Source of the DNA: Paraburkholderia susongensis
GTDB lineage: Bacteria > Pseudomonadota > Gammaproteobacteria > Burkholderiales > Burkholderiaceae
Assembly: GCF_900177725.1 (NCBI RefSeq)
Contig: NZ_FXAT01000004.1
Span: forward strand, 372,001 to 436,000
Direction: 5' to 3'
DNA length: 64,000 nucleotides
The translations under genes and the position numbers were made by a program. Positions 35,609 to 44,613 of the stretch are shown here, piece by piece. How positions within the stretch are numbered: the first letter of the stretch is position 1; each line of letters opens with the position of its first letter. The notes below the pieces were generated by a model. It saw only the letters and a program-made list of their open reading frames with translations, had not been told where the DNA came from and made no database searches.

Positions 35609-36151
35609 ATGGCTTCTATCATCAAGAACCGCGCGATCGTCAACGACGACTGGACGCTCGTGCGCCCGGCGGAAGACGGTGCTTTGCCGGCAGTGAGCGA
35701 ACTGCCGGCCGGCCAGGTGATCGTGCCGCTCGCGCTGTGGCAGGCCGAGCGCGACGCGCTCGCCGCTTCGCGCGGCGCCGCAGAGATCGGCGTGTGGCTC
35801 GCGCCGGACAGCGAACCGGCGGACATCGCCGGCGACTTCGACAAGGTTGCGCTGATCGCCGTGGACTTCCCGGTGTTCCGCGACGGCCGCGGCTACAGCA
35901 TCGGCCGTCTGCTGCGTGAGCGCTATGGCTACAAGGGCGAACTGCGCGCGATCGGCGACGTGCTGCGCGACCAGCTCACGTTCATGTTCCGCTGCGGCTT
36001 CGACGCCTACGCATTGCGTGCCGACAAAGACCTCGACGACGCGCTGAAGGCGTTCGACGAATTCAGCGTGCAGTACCAGGGCGCGGTGGACCTGTCGCCG
36101 CTGTTCCGCCGCCGCGCCGCGCAGGCTGGCGCCGACAAGGTGCCGGCATGA
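35609..36151 (+). CDS. DUF934 protein of the sulfite reductase operon
   Basis: A 180-residue soluble acidic protein. DUF934 features are VIVPLALWQAERDALAAS, ALIAVDFPVFRDGRGYSIGR and a C-terminal FRCGFDAYALRADKDLDDAL. It lies 22 bases after cysI and overlaps the start of cysH by four bases (ATGA), so the three are translated together. DUF934 almost always occurs between cysI and cysH in beta- and some alpha-proteobacteria, which suggests a part in sulfite reduction, perhaps electron delivery or assembly. The biochemical role is not established. Confidence 0.93.
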   Translation: MASIIKNRAIVNDDWTLVRPAEDGALPAVSELPAGQVIVPLALWQAERDALAASRGAAEIGVWLAPDSEPADIAGDFDKVALIAVDFPVFRDGRGYSIGRLLRERYGYKGELRAIGDVLRDQLTFMFRCGFDAYALRADKDLDDALKAFDEFSVQYQGAVDLSPLFRRRAAQAGADKVPA

Positions 36152-36897
36152 ACACCGCCGCAGCAACGCTTACGGCGGAACTCGCCGCGAAGGTCGAGCG
36201 CCTCGATACGCTGCTCGATTCGATCGCCGCGCGTCACGCGAACGTGAAGCTCGCGAGCAGCCTCGCGGCCGAAGACATGCTGCTCACGCATGCGATCCTC
36301 TCGCGCGGCGTGAAGATCGGCATCTTCTCGCTGAACACGGGCCGTCTGCATGCGGAAACGCTCGACATGATCGAGCGGGTGAAGGCGCGTTATGGCTACG
36401 ACATCGAGCAGTTTCATCCGCAGGCGGCGGCCGTCGAGCAGTACGTGAGCGAGCACGGCCTGAACGCGTTTTACGAAAGCGTCGAGCTGCGCAAGCGCTG
36501 CTGCGAGATCCGCAAAGTGGAGCCGCTCAATCGCGCGCTCGCGGACGTCAGCGCCTGGGTGACCGGCCAGCGGCGCGAGCAGTCGGTCACGCGTGCCGAG
36601 CTGCATGAGGAAGAACACGACGGCGCGCGCAACATCGCGAAGTTCAATCCGCTCGCGGACTGGACTGAGTCCGAAGTCTGGGATTATCTTAAGGCGCTCG
36701 ACGTGCCGGTCAATCCGCTGCATGCGCGCGGTTATCCGAGCATCGGCTGCGAGCCTTGTACGCGTGCCATTCGCCCCGGCGAAGACAGCCGGGCGGGGCG
36801 CTGGTGGTGGGAGTCGCGCGACACGAAGGAGTGCGGACTGCACATCACGGCGATTACCCCGATCGCGGTCGAGCGCAGCGAAAACGCGTCGGTCTGA
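36148..36897 (+). CDS. cysH: Adenylylsulfate reductase (CysH, iron-sulfur type)
   Basis: A 249-residue thioredoxin-dependent reductase making sulfite from activated sulfate. It carries two Cys pairs, Cys118-Cys119 (RKRCCEIRKVEP) and Cys201/Cys204 (GCEPCTRAI), which ligate a 4Fe-4S cluster in enzymes that use APS rather than PAPS. FSLNTGRLHAETLDMI is the nucleotide site. The usual catalytic ECGLH motif follows near the C terminus (KECGLHIT). It overlaps DUF934 by four bases. With CysD/CysN making APS directly downstream and no CysC in the window, APS is the likely substrate. Confidence 0.93.
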   Translation: MNTAAATLTAELAAKVERLDTLLDSIAARHANVKLASSLAAEDMLLTHAILSRGVKIGIFSLNTGRLHAETLDMIERVKARYGYDIEQFHPQAAAVEQYVSEHGLNAFYESVELRKRCCEIRKVEPLNRALADVSAWVTGQRREQSVTRAELHEEEHDGARNIAKFNPLADWTESEVWDYLKALDVPVNPLHARGYPSIGCEPCTRAIRPGEDSRAGRWWWESRDTKECGLHITAITPIAVERSENASV

Positions 36898-37005
36898 TAT
36901 CTCGCTACACTGGGAGCCTGGCTCCCGGTCCGAGCGCCGCATCAATCTGAATACTTGTGCTCGGGCGGGCAACCGCTCGCCGGGCCAATCAACGAAGGAC
37001 CCAAC

Positions 37006-37968
37006 ATGAGCACCACGCTCGATTCCACTGTGAACGCTCCGCTTATCAACACGGCGAACCGTATGGATCACCTCGATTGGCTCGAAGCCGAGTCGATCCA
37101 CATCCTGCGCGAACTGGTCGCCGAGTGCAGCAAGCCGGCGCTGCTGTTTTCGGGCGGCAAGGATTCCGTCGTGGTGCTCGCGCTCGCGCTCAAGGCGTTC
37201 GGCCTCGGCGCGAACCGCAACACGCAATTGCCGTTTCCCCTCGTGCACATCGACACGGGCCACAACTACGACGAAGTGATCGACTTCCGCGATCGCCGCG
37301 CGCAAGAGATCGGCGCCGAGCTCGTGGTCGGCCACGTCGAAGATTCGATCAAGCGCGGCACCGTGCGTCTGCGCCGCGAAACGGATTCGCGCAACGCGGT
37401 GCAAGCGATCACGCTGCTCGAGACGATCGAGCAATACGGCTACACCGCGATGATCGGCGGCGCGCGCCGCGACGAAGAGAAGGCCCGCGCGAAAGAACGC
37501 ATCTTCTCGTTCCGCGACGAGTTCGGCCAATGGGACCCGAAGGCGCAACGCCCGGAACTGTGGAGCCTCTACAACGCGCGTCTGCACAACGGCGAACACC
37601 TGCGTGTGTTCCCGATCTCGAACTGGACCGAACTCGACGTGTGGCAGTACATCGCGCGCGAACAGCTCGAACTGCCGTCGATCTACTACGCGCACAAGCG
37701 CGAGGTCGTGCGCCGCAACGGCCTGCTCGTGCCGGTTACGCCGCTTACGCCGATGCGCGAAGGCGAGACGAGCGAACAGGCGCTCGTGCGTTTCCGTACC
37801 GTCGGCGACATCAGCTGCACATGCCCGGTCGAAAGCGACGCGGACGATGTCGAGAAGATCATCGCCGAAACGGCCGTGACCGAAATCACGGAACGCGGCG
37901 CGACGCGGATGGACGATCAGGTCTCCGAAGCCGCGATGGAACAGCGCAAGAAGCAGGGTTATTTCTAA
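37006..37968 (+). CDS. cysD: Sulfate adenylyltransferase subunit 2
   Basis: A 320-residue ATP sulfurylase catalytic subunit, making APS from ATP and sulfate. The PP-loop is ALLFSGGKDSVVVLALALK; VHIDTGHNYDEVIDFRD and MIGGARRDEEKARAKERIFS are family hallmarks. The start ATG follows GAAGGA. A frame continues 51 bases upstream, but without family sequence. It precedes cysN by 21 bases and works with it as a heterodimer in which CysN's GTP hydrolysis drives the reaction. Confidence 0.95.
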   Translation: MSTTLDSTVNAPLINTANRMDHLDWLEAESIHILRELVAECSKPALLFSGGKDSVVVLALALKAFGLGANRNTQLPFPLVHIDTGHNYDEVIDFRDRRAQEIGAELVVGHVEDSIKRGTVRLRRETDSRNAVQAITLLETIEQYGYTAMIGGARRDEEKARAKERIFSFRDEFGQWDPKAQRPELWSLYNARLHNGEHLRVFPISNWTELDVWQYIAREQLELPSIYYAHKREVVRRNGLLVPVTPLTPMREGETSEQALVRFRTVGDISCTCPVESDADDVEKIIAETAVTEITERGATRMDDQVSEAAMEQRKKQGYF

Positions 37969-37989
37969 GCACACGAGGGCAATGCAATC

Positions 37990-39306
37990 ATGAGCAGTAT
38001 TCACCAACCTGAAGACCTCGGCGTGCTGCGTTTCATTACCGCGGGCAGCGTCGACGACGGCAAGAGCACGCTGATCGGCCGCCTGCTGTACGACAGCAAG
38101 GCGGTGCTCTCCGACCAGCTCTCGGCGCTGTCGCGCGCGAAGAACAAGCGCACGGTCGGCGACGAAATCGATCTGTCGCTGCTGACCGACGGCCTCGAAG
38201 CCGAGCGCGAGCAGGGCATCACGATCGACGTCGCGTATCGCTACTTCGCGACCGCCAAGCGCAAGTTCATCATCGCCGACACGCCGGGCCACGAGCAGTA
38301 CACGCGCAACATGGTGACGGGCGCATCGACCGCGCATGCGGCGATCATCCTCGTCGACGCGACGCGCGTGACGTTCGAGAACGGCGCCGCGCAACTGCTG
38401 CCGCAAACCAAGCGTCATAGCGCGATCGTCAAGCTGCTCGGCTTGCAGCACGTGATCGTCGCGATCAACAAGATGGACCTCGTCGACTACAGCGAAACGC
38501 GCTTCAACGAGATTCGCGACGCGTACGTCGAACTCGCGCGCCACCTCGGTCTCGAAGACGTGCGCTTCGTGCCGGTGTCGGCGCTCAAGGGCGACAACAT
38601 CGTCACGGCGAGCGAGCGCATGCCGTGGTACGCGGACCAACCGCTGCTCGACTTGCTCGAAGCGCTGCCGGTCGAACCCGCGAGCGGCGAGGCGCTGCGC
38701 TTTCCGGTGCAGTGGGTCGCGCGCCAGGACGGCAGCCAGGCCGACGATTTCCGCGGCTACATGGGCCGCGTCGAAGCGGGCGAAGTGAAGCTCGGTGACA
38801 CGATCGTCGTGCTGCCGGCCAATCGCGAAGCGACGGTCGCCGAAATCATTGCGCCGGTGATCGGCGGCACCGCGCAGGTGGACCGCGCGTTCGCCGGCCA
38901 GACGGTGACGATCCGTCTCGCGGAAGACGTCGACGTGTCGCGCGGCGACACCTTCGTGCTGCGCGAAGCGGCGCCGGAGCCGGCGAAGAAGCTCGAGGCG
39001 GACCTCTGCTGGTTCGATGAGGCGCCGCTCTCGACGCAGCGCAAGTACCTGCTCAAGCAGACCACCAACACGGTGTTCGCGCGTATCGGCGCGATCAAGC
39101 AGGTGCTCGATGTGCACACGCTGTCGCACGCGGTCGACCGCAAGGAACTCGCGATGAACGATATCGGCCGTGTCGCGCTCACGTTGCAGAAGCCGCTCGT
39201 ATGCGACGTGTACGACTCGCATCAGGGCACGGGCGCGTTCGTGCTGATCGACGAGGCGACCCATCACACCGTGGCGGCCGGCATGATCCGGGCGTTTTCG
39301 GCGTAA
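37990..39306 (+). CDS. cysN: Sulfate adenylyltransferase subunit 1 (GTPase)
   Basis: A 438-residue elongation-factor-like GTPase. G1 is AGSVDDGKSTLIGRLL, G3 is DTPGHEQYTRNMV and G4 is AINKMDLVDY. The beta-barrel part follows (VQWVARQDGSQADDFRGYMG). Length shows no fused CysC kinase, unlike the CysNC proteins of some bacteria. It follows cysD by 21 bases and precedes the uroporphyrinogen methyltransferase by 95 bases. Confidence 0.95.
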   Translation: MSSIHQPEDLGVLRFITAGSVDDGKSTLIGRLLYDSKAVLSDQLSALSRAKNKRTVGDEIDLSLLTDGLEAEREQGITIDVAYRYFATAKRKFIIADTPGHEQYTRNMVTGASTAHAAIILVDATRVTFENGAAQLLPQTKRHSAIVKLLGLQHVIVAINKMDLVDYSETRFNEIRDAYVELARHLGLEDVRFVPVSALKGDNIVTASERMPWYADQPLLDLLEALPVEPASGEALRFPVQWVARQDGSQADDFRGYMGRVEAGEVKLGDTIVVLPANREATVAEIIAPVIGGTAQVDRAFAGQTVTIRLAEDVDVSRGDTFVLREAAPEPAKKLEADLCWFDEAPLSTQRKYLLKQTTNTVFARIGAIKQVLDVHTLSHAVDRKELAMNDIGRVALTLQKPLVCDVYDSHQGTGAFVLIDEATHHTVAAGMIRAFSA

Positions 39307-39401
39307 GCGCGGCAGCGCTGGAAGTTGGCAGCCGTCAGCGGCCGAAGGGCGGCGCGTTGCACGGGTGCTCCAGGGAACAGATTGAAGTCAGGTTGAGATC
39401 A

Positions 39402-40157
39402 ATGGGCAAGGTTTATCTGATCGGCGCGGGACCCGGTGCCGCGGACCTGATTACGGTGCGCGGCGCGCGGCTGCTCGGCGCCGCCGATGTGGTGCTGCAC
39501 GACGCGCTGGTCGAACCGGCCATGCTCGACTATGCGCCCGCGCACGCGAAGCGCATTGCGGTCGGCAAGCGGTGCGGCCAGCTGTCGACGGCCCAGCAGT
39601 TCATCAACAAGCAGATCGTCGATGCCGCGCTCGAGCACGAGGTCGTCGTGCGTCTGAAGGGCGGCGATCCGATGCTGTTCGGCCGCGCCGATGAGGAAAT
39701 GCGCGCGCTCGAAGCCGCGGGCATCGAGTATGAAGTGGTGCCGGGCATTACCGCCGCGCTCGCGAGCGCGGCTTCACTCAAACGCTCGCTGACGCTGCGC
39801 GGCGTGTCGCGCAGCGTTGCGCTGGCGACGTTCAGCCGCGCGCCGGGCTCCGATGAAATCCGCGAGCAGGTCAATGCCGATTCACTCGTGTTCTACATGG
39901 GGCGCGACAGCGGCGTCGAGATCGCGCGGCAACTGATCGATGCCGGCAAACCGGTGACGACGCCGGTCGCGATTGTCGAGGCATGCAGCACGGAGCGCGA
40001 GCGCATGCTGACGCTCACGCTCGACGAGCTCGCCGCCGGCCGGGCACAGCACTGGGTCGATGCTTCCCAGCCGAGTCTGCTGATGATCGGCGAGGCGTTC
40101 GCGGCGCGGCCGATCAACGAGGTGCGTTTGGCGAATGGGATGCGGGTCGCCGCGTGA
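39402..40157 (+). CDS. cobA: Uroporphyrinogen-III C-methyltransferase
   Basis: A 251-residue SAM-dependent methyltransferase making precorrin-2, the branch point to siroheme and B12. The start gives MGKVYLIGAGPGAADLITVR. GDPMLFGRADEEM and EVVPGITAALASAASL are family motifs. It is the single-domain SUMT, not the fused CysG, so the oxidation to sirohydrochlorin needs a separate enzyme, which I do not see here. Its place behind cysN ties it to siroheme supply for CysI. A very strong hairpin follows its stop. Confidence 0.93.
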   Translation: MGKVYLIGAGPGAADLITVRGARLLGAADVVLHDALVEPAMLDYAPAHAKRIAVGKRCGQLSTAQQFINKQIVDAALEHEVVVRLKGGDPMLFGRADEEMRALEAAGIEYEVVPGITAALASAASLKRSLTLRGVSRSVALATFSRAPGSDEIREQVNADSLVFYMGRDSGVEIARQLIDAGKPVTTPVAIVEACSTERERMLTLTLDELAAGRAQHWVDASQPSLLMIGEAFAARPINEVRLANGMRVAA

Positions 40158-40181
40158 GATGCATGAGATGCGCGAAATAAC

Positions 40182-40230
40182 AGCCGGACGCTCGCTGGCG
40201 GACAACTGTGCCGCCAGCGAGCGTCCGGCT
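40182..40230. terminator. Perfect 20-base-pair hairpin between convergent genes
   Basis: AGCCGGACGCTCGCTGGCGG (40182-40201) is followed by a nine-base loop and its exact reverse complement (40211-40230). It sits between the stops of cobA (plus) and the cytochrome lipoprotein gene (minus, stop at 40245), so it can serve both. No long T run follows, but the stem is exceptionally stable. Confidence 0.75.
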
Positions 40231-40244
40231 CGTCGGTCACCGGC

Positions 40245-42446
40245 TCAATTCTGAATCAGACTCAGGTAATTCCCGCTCGGGTACGCGGCGTTCAACCACG
40301 TCGCGAAGCGGTTCAACTGCGTGCCGTCGATGCCTTCGCCACGCATCAGCGGGATCTGACTCCAGGTCCACGTCGGGAAGTTCGCCGTCGTTCCACCCGA
40401 TAGCGTGCCGGGTACGTAGCCGCTCGCGCACAGGCTTCGTATGCTCCAGCCGCAGGTCGTCTCGTAGCTGACCGCGTTCGGCTGACCTTCGCGCTGCCAG
40501 TCGGAGAGGTTGAAGCTCGTCGTGGTATCGAGCCAGTTCGACAGGAACGCGTTCACGACGGCCTGCTCGGTCGTTGGACTGGTGCCCCTCCAGACGCCGT
40601 TCTGTCCGCCGCTCCAGACGTCCAGCGGGCTCGTGTCGCGCGTGGTCCAGCCGCGATTGACGTCAGTCACGCCGACACCGTTGTCCATTTCCTGAGCGCC
40701 TTTCAGCACATACAGAAAGTTGCGGATCGGTTCCGTGCGACCGCTCGCCTGATAGAGGTTGTCGAGCAGCCCGTACGCGTATTGCCAGTCGACCGGCATC
40801 TGCACGTTATGAGCGCCCGAGCCGGGGTTGAGCAGGATCTGCAGGTAGTACCACTGGTTGGACTTCACATACTGGCCGACCGCGCTGCCAAACATGTTGT
40901 TGTCGATCGGGAAGTTCAGGATGTGCGGCGACACGTTGAAAACGAAGCGCCAGTATCCGCACCAGCCGCGCTTCTCCGGTTTCGGCGCTTTCTCTTCATT
41001 GACCCATGCAGTTGGGCAGTTCTGTTCCAGTGCAAAGTCCTGCGCCAGCTCCCACGACTTCAACAACTGCCATTGCGCGGTGCCGTACAGGTTTTCCTGC
41101 TGCGGGATCGTGTAGCTGCCGCTGCTCCCTTCGTTGGGCGGCGCGAAGTCCTCGCCGAACGCGACGCCCCAGTAATACAGGGCGTTGAAGATATCGCCCG
41201 TTGCGCCCTGCGCGTAACTCGTGCCGCCCTGGGCAAGCTGGGTTCGCATGTTGTAAGTGGCATTGCCGGTGCCTTCGCCCGCGTATTCCTTGTTCAGGTT
41301 GCTGTTCGTGAAGTAGTCGCCCCACGCGTCTTTCGGGTGAACGCGCGGCACCCAGTGGTTCCAGTCGGGCAACTGGAACCCGATCGGGATTTCGCGCAGA
41401 TTGATCTGTCCTTTGGTCGAGACGGCGGCGGCGTTGACGCCGTTCGGAAAGATCGTTGCGAGCGTATCGAGATCGTTCTCGGAGACTGCGCCGAGACCCG
41501 CGCCGCAGGTCCAGTCGCTGACCGGCGCTGCGTCGAGTCCGGGGCCCGGCTGATAGGGCGGATTCCACGGACGGCAGTTCGCTCCCGGTGTGGGGTACTG
41601 GTTCTTCAGGCTGCGGATATAGCTGGCAATCTGCTGCCCCTGGGTTTGGCTGAGCCCGTGAAATTGGCTGCGCACGATAATCGAATTGTTCGAGTAGTTG
41701 AACTTGAACAGGTCGCTGCCGGTCGAGGTATGACAGTCCATGCAATGCGCCTGCAATGGATGGCCTGCGTTGATCGGCGACTCGATCAACGTGGCGCTTT
41801 GCCAGAGCTGCGCACCCGCATTGACGTCGCTGGCATTCGAAAGCGGCGCGGTCCATGTGGTTGGATCGTCCTGCACGAAGCGCGAATCGGCAATCAGTTT
41901 GTTGCCGTTGCCATCGAGCAGATTGAACGACAGCACGCGATAGCCGGAACTGACGCCGTCGGTCGTGTTGAAGCGGAAGTTGATCTGGTTGGCGCCGTTC
42001 ACCGCGCCGGTGATCGGCACGTTCAGACTGATCGTGTCGTAACCGCCGCCGATGCCGCCATACAACTTCGCGTTGCCGAGCACCGTGACGGACGCGTTGG
42101 TCAGAGTGATCCAGCTGCCGCCGTTGATCTGGATCGAGCCTTTGCCGTCATAGGACAGGTTGTTGACCTGCATGGTCAGCGTCCGCGCCGACGCGCCTGC
42201 CGGAACCTGCAGCGTGGTGGCGATGACCTGGCCGCTCGAAGCGCTCATCACTTCGAGCGGCATGACAAGCGCGCCGGAAGCCGAGACCGGCGCGATGACC
42301 GGCGATGAGCCCGTCGGCGCGGGAGAGGGCGAGGCACTGCTGGTTTGCGCGCCGGATGAACCGCTACTACTGCCACCGCCGCCGCATGCGCTCAGAAGTA
42401 CCGCACTCGATACCGAAATCATGACGACGCGATGCAGTTGTCTCAT
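40245..42446 (-). CDS. Large monoheme c-type cytochrome lipoprotein, function unknown
   Basis: A 733-residue exported lipoprotein. The lipobox is LLSACGG with a Ser/Gly/Pro-rich tether after it. Residues of roughly 55-190 look like a beta-sandwich carbohydrate-binding-type domain (SYDGKGSIQINGGSWITL, NQINFRFNTTDGVSSGYRVL). One heme site, HCMDCHTSTGSDLFKF, follows, then a long domain rich in Trp, Tyr and Asn (FQLPDWNHWVPRVHPKDAWG) that I do not recognise. Such an architecture suggests a periplasmic redox enzyme or an electron-transfer partner for polymer oxidation, which is inference. It interrupts the siroheme-linked cobA/cbiX genes on the opposite strand. Confidence 0.8.
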   Translation of the reverse strand: MRQLHRVVMISVSSAVLLSACGGGGSSSGSSGAQTSSASPSPAPTGSSPVIAPVSASGALVMPLEVMSASSGQVIATTLQVPAGASARTLTMQVNNLSYDGKGSIQINGGSWITLTNASVTVLGNAKLYGGIGGGYDTISLNVPITGAVNGANQINFRFNTTDGVSSGYRVLSFNLLDGNGNKLIADSRFVQDDPTTWTAPLSNASDVNAGAQLWQSATLIESPINAGHPLQAHCMDCHTSTGSDLFKFNYSNNSIIVRSQFHGLSQTQGQQIASYIRSLKNQYPTPGANCRPWNPPYQPGPGLDAAPVSDWTCGAGLGAVSENDLDTLATIFPNGVNAAAVSTKGQINLREIPIGFQLPDWNHWVPRVHPKDAWGDYFTNSNLNKEYAGEGTGNATYNMRTQLAQGGTSYAQGATGDIFNALYYWGVAFGEDFAPPNEGSSGSYTIPQQENLYGTAQWQLLKSWELAQDFALEQNCPTAWVNEEKAPKPEKRGWCGYWRFVFNVSPHILNFPIDNNMFGSAVGQYVKSNQWYYLQILLNPGSGAHNVQMPVDWQYAYGLLDNLYQASGRTEPIRNFLYVLKGAQEMDNGVGVTDVNRGWTTRDTSPLDVWSGGQNGVWRGTSPTTEQAVVNAFLSNWLDTTTSFNLSDWQREGQPNAVSYETTCGWSIRSLCASGYVPGTLSGGTTANFPTWTWSQIPLMRGEGIDGTQLNRFATWLNAAYPSGNYLSLIQN

Positions 42447-43032
42447 TATTATCTTCTTGGAAAAAACAGGCGGCGCGGCATTTGAAGTGCCGTACGGCCT
42501 GAAACGTTAAATGAGAAGCCTTGCCCGGACGACTCGATCCTTGCGGGCAATACACAATGACGGTGAAAAACGAGAAAATGCGTAGCTGAATGCGCGCAAT
42601 GATTCGTGGTCGTTGCGGCAACGCATGCATGGAGTGCCATGCCCTTCGGTCCGGCCCGGCTTGTACTGTAGATGCCGTTTGTGTCAAATCGGGTGTGGCA
42701 TCTTAAGCAATTTTGCTAAATTTTTAAAAAAGAAAATTGTATCTTTTCTTAAATACGCATAATGCGATGTATTGGCCGGTCTTATCTCTTAAGCGATTTT
42801 CTGGCCATTTCCGGCTGTGGGAAATTCGGCGTAAATGGAATATAAGAGTTGAATGAATCCGACGATTCTTTTAATTCCGTTGGTCGCATGTGCGGCGGCG
42901 CCGCGCAATGCGCAACGTCCATAGACGTGGTGTGAACCTGAACTTGAACGTGAGGAGGCGCCTCGCGTGGCCGCGAGTGTCGGCAACTGAAACGGGGAAT
43001 AGGAGCAGGAAGCCGGAACAGGAAGCAGGAAA
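42447..43032. other. Intergenic region with an AT-rich promoter-like patch
   Basis: No gene I can support lies in this 586-base gap. From about 42690 to 42860 the base composition drops sharply to AT-rich (runs such as TTTTTAAAAAAGAAAATTGT), unlike flanking DNA. It is probably the promoter of the cytochrome lipoprotein gene, or a transferred scrap. No clear paired -35/-10 elements could be chosen. Confidence 0.4.
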
Positions 43033-43413
43033 TCAGAGCTGCCGCAAACAGTACTGCGCGAGCGCATCGAGCACCGTTTCATCCTCGCCGGCCGCGACTG
43101 CGCAGCGGATCTCGACAGCCGGGTGAGCGGCGCGGCACTGATCGATGATCGCGGGCAGATCCTTCCTGACGTGTCCGCCTTGTCCGAAGAAAACCGGTAC
43201 GACGGTGATCGCGTCGCATCCTTGCCCAACGAGCTGGGTGACGGCGGTGGGCAGATCGGGCTCCATCAACTCCAGAAACGCAAGCGTCACCGCCTGAGCG
43301 CCGCCACTCGATGCGCGTGCCGCGCGCAGCTTGCCGGCGAGCCGTTCGAACGGCTCGCGCCAGCGCGCATCGCGCGCGCCGTGACCAAACAGAATCAGTC
43401 CGTGCATAGCCAT
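43033..43413 (-). CDS. cbiX: Sirohydrochlorin chelatase (CbiX/SirB, short form)
   Basis: A 126-residue single-domain chelatase inserting iron (siroheme) or cobalt (B12) into sirohydrochlorin. LILFGHGARDARWREPFERL carries the metal-site His near the N terminus; ITVVPVFFGQGGHVRKDLP carries the second conserved His. Two in-frame ATGs (43413 and 43407) are equally good. With cobA and cysI nearby, iron for siroheme is the likelier metal. It is separated from the rest of the pathway by the cytochrome lipoprotein gene. Confidence 0.9.
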   Translation of the reverse strand: MAMHGLILFGHGARDARWREPFERLAGKLRAARASSGGAQAVTLAFLELMEPDLPTAVTQLVGQGCDAITVVPVFFGQGGHVRKDLPAIIDQCRAAHPAVEIRCAVAAGEDETVLDALAQYCLRQL

Positions 43414-43461
43414 CGCGTCAGCCCCCGATTCCGATGATTGATCCGCGCCGATGACGGCACC

Positions 43462-44610
43462 CTAGTGCCGGTCGACCCACTTCAGCCCGACGAGGCCGAG
43501 CACGAGGTACACGAGCCCGGGCGTCGCCGCGGTCAACGGCGCGGGCCATGTATTGAGCGTGCCGATGTGCGAGAACAGCGTGTTGAACAACTGGAAGCTC
43601 ATGCCCAGCATGATGCCGCCGAACACCTTCACGCCGACCACGCCCGCGCGCGTATGGAGATACGCGAACGGCAGCGACAGCACGAGCATCACGAACACCG
43701 CGAACGGATACAGCACCTTGCGCCACAACGCGATTTCATAGCGCTGCGTGTCCTGATGGTTCTCGGTCAGATGCTGGATGTAGCGGAACAGGTTGAACAT
43801 CGACATCCGGTCCGGCGACACCAGCAGCACCGAGAGAATCTGCGGCGTCAGCTCCGAGCGCAGCGAATACTCGGGCAGCGTCACCTGATTCGCGCGATAG
43901 ACCGGATTGAGCGCATCGGCCGGCGTGCCCGGCGCGGGCGCCACGTCGATCAGCTGCGTATCGGTCACGCCGGTCAGCAGCCAGTGGCCCGGCGGCTGAT
44001 AGCGGCCGCTTTGCGCGATGCGCACGTTCGAGAGCCGGAACTTCGAATCGAACTCGTAGATGCGCACGTTGCTGATCGTCGCGTCGGGCTTCAGCTCGCC
44101 GACGTTGACGAAGCGCGTGACCTGCTCGCCGTCGGCGCGCTCGGTGAGCGTGTCCTTGACCCACACGCCCGACTGGAAGTTGCTCGACACCGACGAGCCG
44201 AGCGCCTCGAGCCGCACGCGCTCGGAGAGCTGATCCGTGTACGGGCCGACCACCTCGCCGATCAGATACGTGACGATCACGAGCGGAATGCCGATTTTCA
44301 GCAGCGAGCGCAGCGCCTGGTTCGTCGCGAGGCCGGACACGCGGAAGATCGTGTACTCGGAGTTCGCCGCCATCTGCGCGAACACGTAGATCGCGCTGAT
44401 GAGCGCCGCGACCGGAATGATTTCGTAGAAGCGCGACGGCGTTTGCAGCGCGACGCGCAGCACCGCGTACTGGAATTTGTAGTTGCCGTGGCCGACCGAA
44501 TTCAGTTCGTTGATCAGGTCGAAGAAGAAGAACAGACCCGAAAACGCAAACAGGATGAAGACGAACGTGAGGTAGATCTGACGCGCGAAATACCGTTCAT
44601 AGATGCGCAT
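43462..44610 (-). CDS. lptG: LPS export permease LptG
   Basis: A 382-residue inner-membrane protein of the YjgP/YjgQ family. It starts MRIYERYFARQIYLTFVFIL, has three N-terminal hydrophobic segments, a periplasmic beta-jellyroll (about residues 130-280) and three C-terminal segments (YPFAVFVMLVLSLPFAYLHT, GVVGVKVFGGIMLGMSFQLF). It follows lptF by three bases on the minus strand. LptF, LptG and the ATPase LptB extract lipopolysaccharide from the inner membrane and pass it to LptC/LptA; LptB is elsewhere. Confidence 0.95.
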   Translation of the reverse strand: MRIYERYFARQIYLTFVFILFAFSGLFFFFDLINELNSVGHGNYKFQYAVLRVALQTPSRFYEIIPVAALISAIYVFAQMAANSEYTIFRVSGLATNQALRSLLKIGIPLVIVTYLIGEVVGPYTDQLSERVRLEALGSSVSSNFQSGVWVKDTLTERADGEQVTRFVNVGELKPDATISNVRIYEFDSKFRLSNVRIAQSGRYQPPGHWLLTGVTDTQLIDVAPAPGTPADALNPVYRANQVTLPEYSLRSELTPQILSVLLVSPDRMSMFNLFRYIQHLTENHQDTQRYEIALWRKVLYPFAVFVMLVLSLPFAYLHTRAGVVGVKVFGGIMLGMSFQLFNTLFSHIGTLNTWPAPLTAATPGLVYLVLGLVGLKWVDRH

Positions 44611-44613
44611 CGG

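Noticed and set aside
36007..39267. 1086-residue minus-strand open frame
   Set aside because: Antisense of cysH, cysD and cysN, all of which have complete family motifs.
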